51,602 bases of DNA, taken from assembly GCF_018853465.1 (NCBI RefSeq), contig NZ_JABBOU010000030.1, forward strand, positions 1-51,602, given 5' to 3'. This DNA is from Acidithiobacillus montserratensis. Lineage in GTDB: Bacteria > Pseudomonadota > Gammaproteobacteria > Acidithiobacillales > Acidithiobacillaceae. The position numbers and the translations under genes are program-made. Shown in pieces: positions 1 to 8,804 of the stretch. The notes below the pieces were generated by a model. It was not told the origin of the DNA, ran no database searches, and was given only the letters and a program-made list of their open reading frames with translations. Each line of letters opens with the position of its first letter. The stretch's first letter is position 1.

Positions 1-157
1 CGGCACAGGCGGAGCAGAGAGCCGCACCCGCCGCTCCACAGCTGCGGCAATGTTCGGGAAACAACCATTGGCTGATGCGCTGGCTATTTCTATAGAGCTG
101 TTGCAGAACGGACAAGAGAATGGGCGGACCTTTTGTAGAGCGGAAAGATCTGATCAT
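1..157 (-). CDS. comF: ComF family protein, 5' part only
   Basis: This is the N-terminal 52 codons of a minus-strand gene that runs off the left edge. It starts at an ATG (complement of 155-157) preceded by an AAGGTGAG-like ribosome binding site. The translation carries a short basic leader followed by LFPEHCRSCG and LCSACA, the paired CxxC zinc-ribbon cysteines seen at the N-terminus of ComF/GntX proteins. ComF proteins carry a phosphoribosyltransferase-like domain and act in DNA uptake or utilisation in competent bacteria; that domain lies outside the window. It is divergent from bioF, with about 60 bp between the two starts. The family call rests only on the zinc-ribbon segment. Confidence 0.75.
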   Translation of the reverse strand, partial: MIRSFRSTKGPPILLSVLQQLYRNSQRISQWLFPEHCRSCGAAGAALCSACA

Positions 158-183
158 CCTGATTCTCACCTTTCAGGCCTGCA

Positions 184-212
184 TTGACAAGGCAGAACCC
201 CCTCCTTATAAG
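184..212 (+). promoter_or_regulatory. Near-consensus sigma-70 promoter of the bio operon
   Basis: TTGACA at 184-189 and TATAAG at 207-212 are separated by exactly 17 bp. The bioF ATG begins at 218, only 6 bp after the -10 box, so the predicted transcription start falls on or beside the start codon. The activity itself is inferred. Confidence 0.6.
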
Positions 213-217
213 AAGCT

Positions 218-1387
218 ATGCCTGATACCGTAGAAAGTGACTGGAGTACGCAGCTGGCGGATATCCGTCGCCAGGGGTTGTGGCGGGAATTGTTGCCCCT
301 GCAACCCGATCCCGCTGCCGACCACCCCCAATTTATAGACAGCGAAGGACGTGCGTTCATTTCTTTTGCCAGTAATGACTATCTTGGTTTGAGCAGAAAT
401 CCTGCCTTGCAGCGCGCGGCCATTGCCGAACTCGAAACAAGTGGCCTCGGTGCGGGTGCGGCACCCCTGCTGGGTGGCGAGCGACCAGTACACCAGGGAT
501 TGGCTGCCGATCTGGCCGACTGGCTGGGCGTGGAAGCAGTTCTGCTGTTTGGCAGTGGTTATCTGGCAAATCTGGGCATTATCTCAGCCCTGGTCGGCCG
601 CCATGACCGGATTTATGCCGACCGCCTCAATCATGCTTCCCTGGTGGATGGCGCCCGTTTGTGCGGGGCGCGTCTACAGCGCTACCGGCATGGGGATATG
701 GCGCATTTGCAGCAGCTATTGGCACGCGGTGGTTCAGGGCGGGCCTGGATCATCAGCGACGGGGTTTTCAGTATGGATGGTGACCTGGCGCCGCTGCCTG
801 AGCTGGTGTCGTTTGCGCGCCAGTACCAAGCCCGGATTATTCTGGATGAAGCCCATGCTTTGGGGGTGCTCGGCGACCAGGGCAGGGGCACCCTTGCCCA
901 CTACCATCTGGATAATGCCGACGTGGCCGTGATCATGGGCACCCTGGGCAAGGCTTTTGGGGTATATGGCGCCTTTGTGGCGGGCAGTCATGATCTGATT
1001 GATCTGCTGCGCAACCGGGCACGCAGTTTTATTTATCATACAGCCTTGCCGGCGGCGCTGGCGGCAGCGGCACGGGTTTCCTTGCAGTTGTTGCGAGCGG
1101 GCGAAGTCCGCCGCGCCCGTTTGCATGTCCATCGTCTTTTGTTGCGCGCCGAGCTTCCTGATGCTCCCTGGCTTCCCAGTGAAACGCCCATACAGGGGCT
1201 GGTTTTAGGCGATGCCGCAAGGGCTATGCGGGTGTCCGGGCAACTGCGTGAGCTTGGCCTATACTGCCCCGCTGTGCGCCCTCCGACGGTTCCCCAAGGA
1301 AGCGCCCGCTTGCGGGTGACCCTCAGTGCCGCGCATCGGCGCGAAGATCTGCAGGCCCTAGTGACGGCCCTCCGGGAGATAAGATGA
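218..1387 (+). CDS. bioF: 8-amino-7-oxononanoate synthase BioF
   Basis: A PLP-dependent enzyme condensing pimeloyl-ACP (or -CoA) with L-alanine to 8-amino-7-oxononanoate, the first ring-assembly step of biotin synthesis. The 389-residue length is normal for the alpha-oxoamine synthase family. Visible features are SNDYLGL near residue 52, the histidine-containing DRLNHASLVDG, the DEAHALGVLG segment near 220-229 and the PLP lysine in GTLGKAFG (Lys245). It is the first gene of bioF-bioH-bioC-bioD. The ATG at 218 has only a weak AAGAAG upstream and almost coincides with the predicted transcript start, so it may be read as a leaderless message. Confidence 0.95.
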   Translation: MPDTVESDWSTQLADIRRQGLWRELLPLQPDPAADHPQFIDSEGRAFISFASNDYLGLSRNPALQRAAIAELETSGLGAGAAPLLGGERPVHQGLAADLADWLGVEAVLLFGSGYLANLGIISALVGRHDRIYADRLNHASLVDGARLCGARLQRYRHGDMAHLQQLLARGGSGRAWIISDGVFSMDGDLAPLPELVSFARQYQARIILDEAHALGVLGDQGRGTLAHYHLDNADVAVIMGTLGKAFGVYGAFVAGSHDLIDLLRNRARSFIYHTALPAALAAAARVSLQLLRAGEVRRARLHVHRLLLRAELPDAPWLPSETPIQGLVLGDAARAMRVSGQLRELGLYCPAVRPPTVPQGSARLRVTLSAAHRREDLQALVTALREIR

Positions 1388-1400
1388 ACCAGGTTAAGGG

Positions 1401-2174
1401 ATGAGTTGGTTTCGAGAACAGACCGGGCAAGGATCGACTTTGCTGCTTTTGCATGGTTGGGGCATGGAAAGCCGGGTTTTTGCCGGCTGGCGTGCCCTTT
1501 TGGAGCCTTATTTTACTTGCATCAGCTATGATTTGCCGGGCCATGGGCGTAGCCCCTGTACGGCCACTGGCATGCATTGGCCGGAGTTGCTGCAGCAGTT
1601 GCAGGACCTGCTCTCCCGGGAAGCGACACCTCCCATTGTATTGGGTTGGTCTTTGGGTGGTCTGCTGGCCTTGGGCCTGGCCCTGAACCAGCGTCTGCGT
1701 CAACCCGGACTCCTCAGGGGGCTGGTGTTGATGGCCAGTTCCCCGAGTTTTCGCCAGCGGGCTGACTGGTCGGCGGGCATTCCTGCTGCGACCCTGGAGG
1801 ATTTTGGTTTGCGTCTGCAAACTGATCCCCAAGGCACGCGCAAGCGCTTTCTGGCGTTGCAGGTTTTAGGCGATCCGCAAGGACGGCGCGCGCTGGATGG
1901 CATGGCCGCGTGGCCCAGCCCGGATCCTGCCTGTCTGGCTGATGGGCTGAAACTGCTCCAGGAAGTGGATTTGCGCGCTGCATTGGCTACCTTGACCCTG
2001 CCGGTGCAGGTGATTCACGGCGCCCAGGACCGCATTGTGCCTCCAGAGGCCGCATTTTACCTGCACCAGCATATTGTCGACAGCCAACTGACCATGCTGG
2101 AACAGGCGGGACACGCACCCTTTTTATCCCGGCCGGAACTCTGCCGGGATGCCATTTTGGAGCATTGGACATGA
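1401..2174 (+). CDS. bioH: Pimeloyl-ACP methyl ester carboxylesterase BioH
   Basis: An alpha/beta hydrolase that releases the methyl ester of pimeloyl-ACP, ending the disguised fatty-acid route to pimelate. The 257 residues include the oxyanion region LLLHGWGMES, the nucleophile elbow LGWSLGG (Ser84), an Asp in HGAQDRIVPP and the catalytic His in GHAPFLSRPE near residue 238. Other alpha/beta hydrolases share these motifs, but its place between bioF and bioC makes BioH the natural reading. The end overlaps the bioC start as ATGA. Confidence 0.92.
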   Translation: MSWFREQTGQGSTLLLLHGWGMESRVFAGWRALLEPYFTCISYDLPGHGRSPCTATGMHWPELLQQLQDLLSREATPPIVLGWSLGGLLALGLALNQRLRQPGLLRGLVLMASSPSFRQRADWSAGIPAATLEDFGLRLQTDPQGTRKRFLALQVLGDPQGRRALDGMAAWPSPDPACLADGLKLLQEVDLRAALATLTLPVQVIHGAQDRIVPPEAAFYLHQHIVDSQLTMLEQAGHAPFLSRPELCRDAILEHWT

Positions 2175-3052
2175 ATCCTTCGCTGCCGATAGCCGATCAT
2201 TTGGAAAAGCGCGCTATTCGCCGCGCCTTTGACCAGGCTGCAGGCAGTTATGAGGCCAGCGCGGTGCTCCAGGATCAGGTCGGTCAGCAATTGCTTGAGC
2301 GCCTCGATCTGGTCAAGCTGGAACCCCAATGGATACTGGATCTGGGCTGTGGTACGGGGCTGCAAAGTCGCCGACTCAATGCGCGTTACCCCAAGGCACG
2401 GGTATTGGCTCTCGATCTGGCCGCCGGCATGCTTCGGGTGGCGCGTCAACGTAAACGCTGGCGGCAACGCCAACATTATTGTCAGGGGGATGCGGAGCAT
2501 CTGCCCCTGGCAACGGCTTCCATGGATCTGCTCTACGCCAACATGTCCATCCAGTGGTGCAATGATCTGGATCAGGTGCTGCGTGAGTTTGCCCGGGTTT
2601 TGCGCCCCGGAGGACTGTTGATGTTCAGCACCCTGGGGCCGGACACCCTGACCGAACTCCGCCAGTCCTTTGCCAGCCTCGATGATCACCCTCATGTCAG
2701 TCAGTTCCTGGATATGCACGATATTGGTGATGCGCTGGTTCGCCAGGGCTATGAAATGCCGGTGCTGGACGTCGAGCATTATCAATTGACCTATACAACC
2801 CTGGACGATCTTTTACAGGATTTACGCAAAGTGGGAGCCACCAATGCCAGGGCAGGACGGCCCCGGGGATTATTGACGCCGGCCCGCTTGCAGCAACTCC
2901 GCGATGCCTATGAAACCTTCCGTAGTCAGGAACGTTTGCCCGCTACTTACGAAGTGGTTTACGGGCATGCCTGGAGTAGCGGCCCGCGAGCGGTAACCCG
3001 TGAAGATGGTGCTGTGCTCCTGCCTTTGACCCGCATCCCGAGACGCTCATGA
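2171..3052 (+). CDS. bioC: Malonyl-ACP O-methyltransferase BioC
   Basis: A SAM-dependent methyltransferase that methylates malonyl-ACP so that the fatty-acid machinery can extend it to pimelate. The class I SAM-binding motif ILDLGCGTG lies near residues 55-63, followed by the acidic ALDLAAGML strand. Length is about 293 residues, typical of BioC. I choose the ATG at 2171, which forms an ATGA overlap with the bioH stop, over the TTG six bases earlier. The C-terminus overlaps bioD by 4 bp, so the four genes are probably translationally coupled. Confidence 0.92.
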   Translation: MNPSLPIADHLEKRAIRRAFDQAAGSYEASAVLQDQVGQQLLERLDLVKLEPQWILDLGCGTGLQSRRLNARYPKARVLALDLAAGMLRVARQRKRWRQRQHYCQGDAEHLPLATASMDLLYANMSIQWCNDLDQVLREFARVLRPGGLLMFSTLGPDTLTELRQSFASLDDHPHVSQFLDMHDIGDALVRQGYEMPVLDVEHYQLTYTTLDDLLQDLRKVGATNARAGRPRGLLTPARLQQLRDAYETFRSQERLPATYEVVYGHAWSSGPRAVTREDGAVLLPLTRIPRRS

Positions 3053-3747
3053 AAGCCCTGCAAAATAGTTGTATTCCTCCACAGCAGCGCGGGCTGTTTA
3101 TCACCGGGACCGATACCGGCGTCGGCAAAACGGCTGTCACCGCAGCTCTGGCGCAACGCTGCCTGCAGGTCATGGCCCGGGTTGCGGCATTAAAGCCCAT
3201 CGTCTCCGGTAGCGAAGCTTCCGGGCAGTGGACGGATGTGGAAATACTGCGCGGCGCATCGACGCCGCCACGTTCTTTTGCGGAAACCTGTCTCTATGCC
3301 CTGGACCCGCCCATCGCTCCGCACTGGGCGGCCGCGCAATCCGGGCTGGTGTTGAATCGTCATCAGATTCAACAGTTTATCATGACTCAGGCGGTTGGTA
3401 TGGATGCGGTTCTGGTAGAGGGGGCCGGGGGCTTTCTCGTACCCCTGGGAGAAGACTGGGGTTTTGCGGATCTCGCCCTTGATCTGCAGTTTCCGGTGCT
3501 GCTGGTGGTAGGTTTGCGCCTCGGCGCCATCAATCACGCCTTACTCAGTGTCGAGGCCATTCTCGCTCGGGGCTTACCCATGGCGGGTTGGGTGGCCAAT
3601 CACCTGCACCCCGATCTTGCGCCGGGGACCCTGGAAACATTGCAGCGCCTCATGCCCATCCCCTGCCTTGGGGAAATTCCTTTTCAGGTAGAAGCATCCA
3701 GCACCTGGAGAAGTCAGTTTCTGACTCTTCCGACCGGATGGCATTGA
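3049..3747 (+). CDS. bioD: Dethiobiotin synthetase BioD
   Basis: An ATP-dependent carboxylase that closes the ureido ring of dethiobiotin from 7,8-diaminopelargonate. The P-loop GTDTGVGKTAVT lies at about residues 21-32 and the conserved EGAGGFLVPL segment follows further on. The 232-residue length fits the family. It is the last gene of this bio cluster. bioA is not seen here, and bioB is a separate minus-strand gene near 15 kb, so the pathway is split. Confidence 0.93.
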   Translation: MKALQNSCIPPQQRGLFITGTDTGVGKTAVTAALAQRCLQVMARVAALKPIVSGSEASGQWTDVEILRGASTPPRSFAETCLYALDPPIAPHWAAAQSGLVLNRHQIQQFIMTQAVGMDAVLVEGAGGFLVPLGEDWGFADLALDLQFPVLLVVGLRLGAINHALLSVEAILARGLPMAGWVANHLHPDLAPGTLETLQRLMPIPCLGEIPFQVEASSTWRSQFLTLPTGWH

Positions 3748-3862
3748 TGTTACGATTCAGCGAACTGTCATAAAAACAGAAGGCAGTGTGTCACAGCGCG
3801 GCGCGTATTATCGTAGGAGCCGGGATAGTGATCAGTCGATATTCTGATGGAGCGTGAATGTC

Positions 3863-4759
3863 ATGAAATCATTCAAGAGTATAGCCTTGTTGGTGTTTAC
3901 CAACCTACTCATTTTTGTTGCCCTTTCCATTACTTTTACCATTCTGGTCAATTGGGTTTTACCCGCTTTCGGGGTGGACCTGCGCGGCATGGTCGGTATG
4001 GCCGATTTACTCTGGGCTCTGGTGATCGGCTTTGGCGGCGCCTTCGTTTCCTTGTTGCTGTCCAAGCACCTCGCCAGGGCCGGGATGCAGATGCAAAGGA
4101 TAGAGCAACCCCAGTCTGCCAAGGAGCGCCTGGTCTATGACACGGTGGCCCAACTCTCCACCCGTCTGGGTATTAAAATGCCGGAAGTCTGGGTGTACTG
4201 GAATGATGATCCCAATGCCTTTGCCACCGGGCCCGGACGCAACCACAGTATGGTGGCGGTGAGTAGTGGGCTGGTGAATCTGCTGAATGATCGAGAGGTC
4301 CAGGCGGTGCTGGCCCATGAAATGGGCCATGTCTATAACGGTGACATGGTCAGCACGACTTTGCTCCAGGGGTTGATGAATACCTTTGTATTCTGGTTGT
4401 CGATGCTGGCAGCACGTCAGTTTGATGATCGTCCCATGATCGCTTTTGCGGTTTCCATGACCCTGCAGGTAGCCTTGTCTTTTTTGGCATTGATTCCCAT
4501 CACCTGGTTTTCGCGGCGCCGGGAATTTGCAGCCGATCGTTTTGCGGCCGAACAAATCGGGGCTACAGCAATGATTTCTGCCCTGCAAAAGCTGCATCAA
4601 CGTGCCACAGCCTTGCATGTCGAGCATGATGCCGTGCGTGATCCCATGGCAACGGCTTATATTTCCGGAAGCTGGCAGGGTCTTTTTGCCACCCATCCGA
4701 GTCTGGAAGCGCGGGTGGCGGCTTTGCAGGCGCTGCAAAAGGGGTATAGTTATCCCTAG
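3863..4759 (+). CDS. htpX: Membrane zinc metalloprotease HtpX
   Basis: An M48-family inner-membrane protease of envelope protein quality control, complementing FtsH in other bacteria. Two N-terminal membrane segments are followed by the zinc-binding HEMGH in VLAHEMGHVYNGD, then more hydrophobic segments and the downstream REFAADRFAA glutamate motif. I prefer the ATG at 3863, about 10 bp after GGAG, over the GTG at 3854, which sits directly on that site. The resulting 298 residues match the family. It stands alone, with 115 bp of unassigned sequence before it. Confidence 0.93.
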   Translation: MKSFKSIALLVFTNLLIFVALSITFTILVNWVLPAFGVDLRGMVGMADLLWALVIGFGGAFVSLLLSKHLARAGMQMQRIEQPQSAKERLVYDTVAQLSTRLGIKMPEVWVYWNDDPNAFATGPGRNHSMVAVSSGLVNLLNDREVQAVLAHEMGHVYNGDMVSTTLLQGLMNTFVFWLSMLAARQFDDRPMIAFAVSMTLQVALSFLALIPITWFSRRREFAADRFAAEQIGATAMISALQKLHQRATALHVEHDAVRDPMATAYISGSWQGLFATHPSLEARVAALQALQKGYSYP

Positions 4760-4811
4760 TTTCTGATCTGAGGGGGGTGGCTTGTGAAACGGTATTCAGG
4801 ATTTCATCGTA

Positions 4812-5537
4812 TTGCGTCCTGAGCAGGCAAGACCCGTTCTCCTCAACAGCACGGATCCTTCCTTAGTCTTTCCGGATCCGCTCCATGCCGAAAGTCCTCT
4901 GATTGCGGTGGGTGGAGACTTGTCTCCCGAGCGGATTCTTCAGGCCTATGCACAGGGGATATTCCCCTGGTTTGGAGAAGAAGACCCTATTTTGTGGTGG
5001 TCTCCGGATCCGCGCGGCGTGCTGAAACCGGATGCCGTGCATATCAGCCGCAGTTTGCGTAAACATGCCGGCACTGGCTCTTGGCAAGTACGTTTGGATG
5101 GGGATTTTGCGGGCGTTCTCGATGACTGTGCGGCGCCGCGTTCCGGCCAGGGTGGTACCTGGATTACTGATGGAATGCGCAGTGCCTATCTGGACCTGTT
5201 CGCCGCAGGGCATGGGCATTGTGTGGAAGTTTTGCAGCATGGCCAGCGCGTGGGCGGGTTGTATGGTGTTGCCCAGGGCGCATTGTTTTTCGGCGAATCC
5301 ATGTTCAGTCGGGTTCCCGATGCCTCAAAAATCGCCCTGGTCTGGCTGGCGAAACATCTCAGCTACTGGAATTTCGGACTGATTGATACCCAGTTTCTGA
5401 CCCCCCACCTGCAGAGTATGGGAGCAGGCGAAATGACCCGTGCTGAATTTTTGCAGCACCTGGCTTTGCTGAAAAATCAGCCGACGCCCCATGCCTGGCA
5501 AGCGTTTTTATCCTGGGATGATGTATTTTGGCCATGA
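4812..5537 (+). CDS. aat: Leucyl/phenylalanyl-tRNA-protein transferase
   Basis: It transfers Leu or Phe from aminoacyl-tRNA to the N-terminal Lys or Arg of proteins, marking them for ClpS/ClpAP degradation. Family signatures include FPDP, GGDLSPERILQAYAQGIFPW, WWSPDPRGVL and FGESMFS. The start is a TTG at 4812 with AGGA about 10 bp upstream; no ATG fits the conserved N-terminus. The stop overlaps the next gene, a second N-end-rule transferase, as ATGA, so the two make one functional pair. Confidence 0.93.
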   Translation: MRPEQARPVLLNSTDPSLVFPDPLHAESPLIAVGGDLSPERILQAYAQGIFPWFGEEDPILWWSPDPRGVLKPDAVHISRSLRKHAGTGSWQVRLDGDFAGVLDDCAAPRSGQGGTWITDGMRSAYLDLFAAGHGHCVEVLQHGQRVGGLYGVAQGALFFGESMFSRVPDASKIALVWLAKHLSYWNFGLIDTQFLTPHLQSMGAGEMTRAEFLQHLALLKNQPTPHAWQAFLSWDDVFWP

Positions 5538-6235
5538 ACTTTTTTTTGTCGCCCCTGCAATCCTGTCCTTATCTTCCCGGTCAGGATGAGCTGCTGGTGC
5601 TCAGCGATCCGTATGCCAAGCTGGGTGGGCAGGAATATCATCAACTGCTCCAGAATGGGTTTCGGCGCAACGGACCCCTGGCCTATCGCCCCATGTGTCC
5701 GCAGTGCGATGCCTGTATTTCGGTGCGCATTCCGGTGGAGCGTTTTCAGCCGGACAGAGGCCAAAAACGGACCCGGGCGCGTAATCAAGACCTGCAACTG
5801 CGCGTGACTACACCATATCAGGATGCGCAGCATGCCCGGTTATTTGCCGATTACCAGCGGCAACGACATCCTGATGGCGGTATGGACCTGGAGGCAGAAC
5901 GTTTATACGCAGAAATGATGACGGAAACGGGTGATGTTGAGGCACGTCTGCTGATATTTGAAAAGGCCGGTGAAGCCTTCGCGGTTGCCCTGGTTGATCT
6001 GGTGGACAATGCTCTCTCTGCGGTATATACCTTTTTTCGGCCAGATCTGCCGCAACGCGGGTTGGGTATTTTTGCCATCATGAGCCAGATTGACTGGGCG
6101 CGTCGTCAAGGACTGTCTTACCTTTATCTGGGTTATTGGGTCGCAGGCAGTCCCAAAATGGATTATAAAAGACGTTTTTCGCCCCTGGAGGGATTTATGG
6201 CCGGACGATGGCGCCCTCTCTCTGTGGCCCGCTGA
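5534..6235 (+). CDS. bpt: Aspartate/glutamate leucyltransferase (Bpt/Ate)
   Basis: It adds leucine to N-terminal Asp or Glu, feeding the same ClpS-dependent N-degron pathway as aat. The N-terminal cysteine-rich SCPYLP, the PMCPQCDACISVRIPV segment and the C-terminal YLGYWVAGSPKMDYK region are typical. The ATG at 5534 makes an ATGA overlap with aat, giving 233 residues; the in-frame TTG at 5528 is less likely. Aat plus Bpt covers basic and acidic secondary destabilising residues. Confidence 0.92.
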   Translation: MNFFLSPLQSCPYLPGQDELLVLSDPYAKLGGQEYHQLLQNGFRRNGPLAYRPMCPQCDACISVRIPVERFQPDRGQKRTRARNQDLQLRVTTPYQDAQHARLFADYQRQRHPDGGMDLEAERLYAEMMTETGDVEARLLIFEKAGEAFAVALVDLVDNALSAVYTFFRPDLPQRGLGIFAIMSQIDWARRQGLSYLYLGYWVAGSPKMDYKRRFSPLEGFMAGRWRPLSVAR

Positions 6236-6256
6236 TTCACACAGAAAGACGCATTC

Positions 6257-7036
6257 ATGCACAATGCCGCACCGGACATATTCCGTACATTTTCGCCCTG
6301 GGCTTTGACTGGGGTTCTGGGACTGCTGGGCAGCGCCTGGGCGCTCTCGGCCTGGCAGAAGCTCGGGGTAGGCAAAGACCTGCTCTGGTCGGCAGTGCGT
6401 GCCACGGTGCAGCTGGGCATCATGGGCTTTGTGCTGGGCTGGTTGTTCCGCCAACATCAGCCACTCCTGCTCCTGGTTTTTCTGGTGCTGATGATCCTGA
6501 TGGCGGGGCGCTTCAATCGCAAGCGGGGTGCCGGTATTCCCCACGCCTACTGGATCGGGGTGGTCAGTATCGGCATTGCGACCACGGTTACCCTCGCCTG
6601 GATGCTGTTTTCCGGCTTGGTATTCTGGCGCGGGGAATCCCTGGTGCCCATTGGCGGGATGATTATCGGCAACGCCATGAATGCCGTGTCTTTGGCGTTG
6701 AACCGCTTGCGCAGTGAAGTGGATCAACGCGAGGACATGCTGCTGGCCATGCTGGCATTGGGCGCCGGGCATCGGCAGGCCATGCGCAGCCTCTATGCCA
6801 TGGTGGTGCGCGGTTCACTGATACCAACCATAGATAGCCTGAAAAGTGTGGGTATGATTCACATACCCGGGATTACGGCGGGCATGATTCTGGCCGGTAT
6901 GGCGCCCCTTGCCGCTGTTTCCATGCAATTGGTGGTGATGTTGATGCTGACAGCTTCCGTCACCTTGAGTGTTTCTACCGCAGTATTGTTGGCGGCACCA
7001 TATGCCCTGACATTCGCACAACGAACAGAGGGATAA
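6257..7036 (+). CDS. fetB: FetB/YbbM-type ABC transporter permease (UPF0014)
   Basis: An integral membrane protein of about seven hydrophobic segments belonging to the FetB (YbbM) family, which in E. coli pairs with the ATPase FetA in iron homeostasis. Diagnostic stretches are PIGGMIIGNAMNAVSLALNRL and IPGITAGMILAGMAPL. The 259-residue length is normal. No ABC ATPase lies on either side: bpt is upstream and an RNase T gene overlaps its stop (TAATG). The ATPase partner must lie elsewhere, or the permease works differently. The substrate is not shown by the sequence. Confidence 0.85.
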   Translation: MHNAAPDIFRTFSPWALTGVLGLLGSAWALSAWQKLGVGKDLLWSAVRATVQLGIMGFVLGWLFRQHQPLLLLVFLVLMILMAGRFNRKRGAGIPHAYWIGVVSIGIATTVTLAWMLFSGLVFWRGESLVPIGGMIIGNAMNAVSLALNRLRSEVDQREDMLLAMLALGAGHRQAMRSLYAMVVRGSLIPTIDSLKSVGMIHIPGITAGMILAGMAPLAAVSMQLVVMLMLTASVTLSVSTAVLLAAPYALTFAQRTEG

Positions 7037-7647
7037 TGCACATGGCCGCACTGGCGGGACGGTTTCGGGGTTTTTTGCCGGTGGTGGTGGACGTGGAAAC
7101 GGCGGGTTTTGATCCGGAACGCAATGCTTTGCTGGAAGTGGCTGCGGTTATCATTGGCGGCGAGGTAGGGCAACTCAAACCCGTCGCCAGTCATCATTTT
7201 CACGTCATGCCCTTTACCGGAGCGGTACTTGACCCGGCGGCTCTGGCTTTTACCGGCATTGACCCTTTCCAGCCATTGCGCGGAGCGGTTTCTGAAGAAG
7301 ATGCGCTGCGCGGCATTTTCCGTGCAGTGCGCACGGCGGTAAAAGCCGCACAATGTCGCCGGGCTATTCTAGTGGGTCACAATGCTGCCTTTGATCTGTC
7401 TTTTATCAAGGCGGCGGAAAAGCGTTCCGGCGTAAAAAATAATCCGTTTCATTTGTTCAGTACCTTTGACACGGTGAGTTTGGCCGGCCTCGCCTACGGG
7501 GAAACGGTCCTCGCCAAAGCCGCATCGGCGGCCGGTTTGCCCTGGGATCATGCCCAGGCCCATTCCGCCTTGTATGATGCGCAGCAAACCGCCGAATTGT
7601 TTTGCAAAATAGTCAATAGTTTTGATCTTAACCGCATATATCCCTGA
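7036..7647 (+). CDS. rnt: Ribonuclease T (DEDDh 3'-5' exonuclease)
   Basis: It trims 3' ends of tRNA and other stable RNAs in characterised relatives. The DEDDh set is visible: VVDVETAGF (Asp and Glu, motif I), VGHNAAFDLSFI (motif II) and HSALYDAQQTAELF (motif III His and Asp). FTGIDPFQPLRGAV is typical of RNase T rather than the DNA polymerase epsilon subunit. Its ATG overlaps the fetB stop; a second ATG two codons later is possible. The 203 residues are normal. Confidence 0.88.
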   Translation: MHMAALAGRFRGFLPVVVDVETAGFDPERNALLEVAAVIIGGEVGQLKPVASHHFHVMPFTGAVLDPAALAFTGIDPFQPLRGAVSEEDALRGIFRAVRTAVKAAQCRRAILVGHNAAFDLSFIKAAEKRSGVKNNPFHLFSTFDTVSLAGLAYGETVLAKAASAAGLPWDHAQAHSALYDAQQTAELFCKIVNSFDLNRIYP

Positions 7648-7724
7648 AACGGTTCGGCCAGCAGTCAACCTCATCGGCTTCTGTTAGAATATCCGCAACT
7701 ACCTTACATTAAGAGGGGCAAGCG

Positions 7725-8741
7725 ATGCCTTATCGTCTAACCATTGAACCCAGCGGTCACGAACTGGATTGTGACAGTGATGAAACCATTCTCGAGGCGG
7801 CACTGCGGCATGGCTTCAATATTCCCTACAGTTGTCGCAACGGTACCTGTGCCACCTGTAAAGGACGTATTTTAAGTGGCACGGTAGATTACGGGGATGT
7901 TGAAGAAAAAGTGCTGAGTGATGCCGAAAAGGCAGAGGGGCTGGCGCTTTTTTGTCAGGCCATGCCTCTTTCCGACCTGAAAATTGAAGTGCGGGAGATC
8001 GGCGCCGCCAAGGATATCCAGATTAAAACTCTACCCGCCCGGGTGGCAAAAATTGAAGATGTTGCTCCCGACGTACGCGCGCTGTTTCTCAAAATACCCA
8101 GTACGGAGCGTTTGCAGTTTCTGCCTGGACAATATATCGACATCCTGTTGAAGGACGGTAGCCGGCGCGGGTTTTCTCTGGCGAATACGCCCAATGACGA
8201 CGCTCTCCTGGAATTGCATATCAAAAAAGTGGCAGGCGGAGCCTTTACCGGGCATGTTTTTTCGGGCATGAAAGAAAAAGACATTTTACGTTTTGAGGGG
8301 CCGCTGGGGACTTTCTTTATTCGTCAGGAATCCACCCGGCCTTTGCTGATGGTGGCTACAGGTACCGGTTTTGCGCCTATCAAGGGGATGCTGGAATCCC
8401 TGTTTGCCCAGGGCTCCATTCGCCCGATTCATTTTTATTGGGGGGTCCGTCATGCGGAAGATTTTTATTATGAATCACTACTACAGCAATGGCAGTCACA
8501 ATACAGCCATTTTAACCTGACCAAAATTGTTTCCCAGCCTGATGATCAATGGTCTGGTCCTACCGGCTATGTGACGGAGCAGGTCGTTTACGATTTTCCG
8601 GATGCCAGCGCGTTTGATGCTTATATTTGTGGTCATCCGGATATGGTTTTTTCTTTATCGGCGGTTTTAGAACAGGCCGGGCTGGATTCGGAACATATAT
8701 TCGCCGATGCATTTGTATTTGCCAAAGCAAAAACAAGCTGA
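7725..8741 (+). CDS. 2Fe-2S ferredoxin/FAD/NAD(P)H oxidoreductase
   Basis: A 338-residue electron-transfer flavoprotein. Residues about 1-90 are a plant-type ferredoxin domain with the cluster ligands in SCRNGTCATCKG and a distal Cys in LFCQAM. Next comes an FAD domain with RGFSLANTP, then an NAD(P) domain with MVATGTGFAPIKGM and YICGHPDMV. This order matches the family annotated as CDP-6-deoxy-glucoseen reductase or NAD(P)H-flavin reductase. The partner is not shown by context and no sugar-biosynthesis genes are near. A good AAGAGGGG site precedes the ATG. Confidence 0.8.
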   Translation: MPYRLTIEPSGHELDCDSDETILEAALRHGFNIPYSCRNGTCATCKGRILSGTVDYGDVEEKVLSDAEKAEGLALFCQAMPLSDLKIEVREIGAAKDIQIKTLPARVAKIEDVAPDVRALFLKIPSTERLQFLPGQYIDILLKDGSRRGFSLANTPNDDALLELHIKKVAGGAFTGHVFSGMKEKDILRFEGPLGTFFIRQESTRPLLMVATGTGFAPIKGMLESLFAQGSIRPIHFYWGVRHAEDFYYESLLQQWQSQYSHFNLTKIVSQPDDQWSGPTGYVTEQVVYDFPDASAFDAYICGHPDMVFSLSAVLEQAGLDSEHIFADAFVFAKAKTS

Positions 8742-8804
8742 CATAATCTTTTTTATTGGCGTCTCAGGCCAAAATGTCAATTTATTTTTCAGGAGTGAGC
8801 GAGT

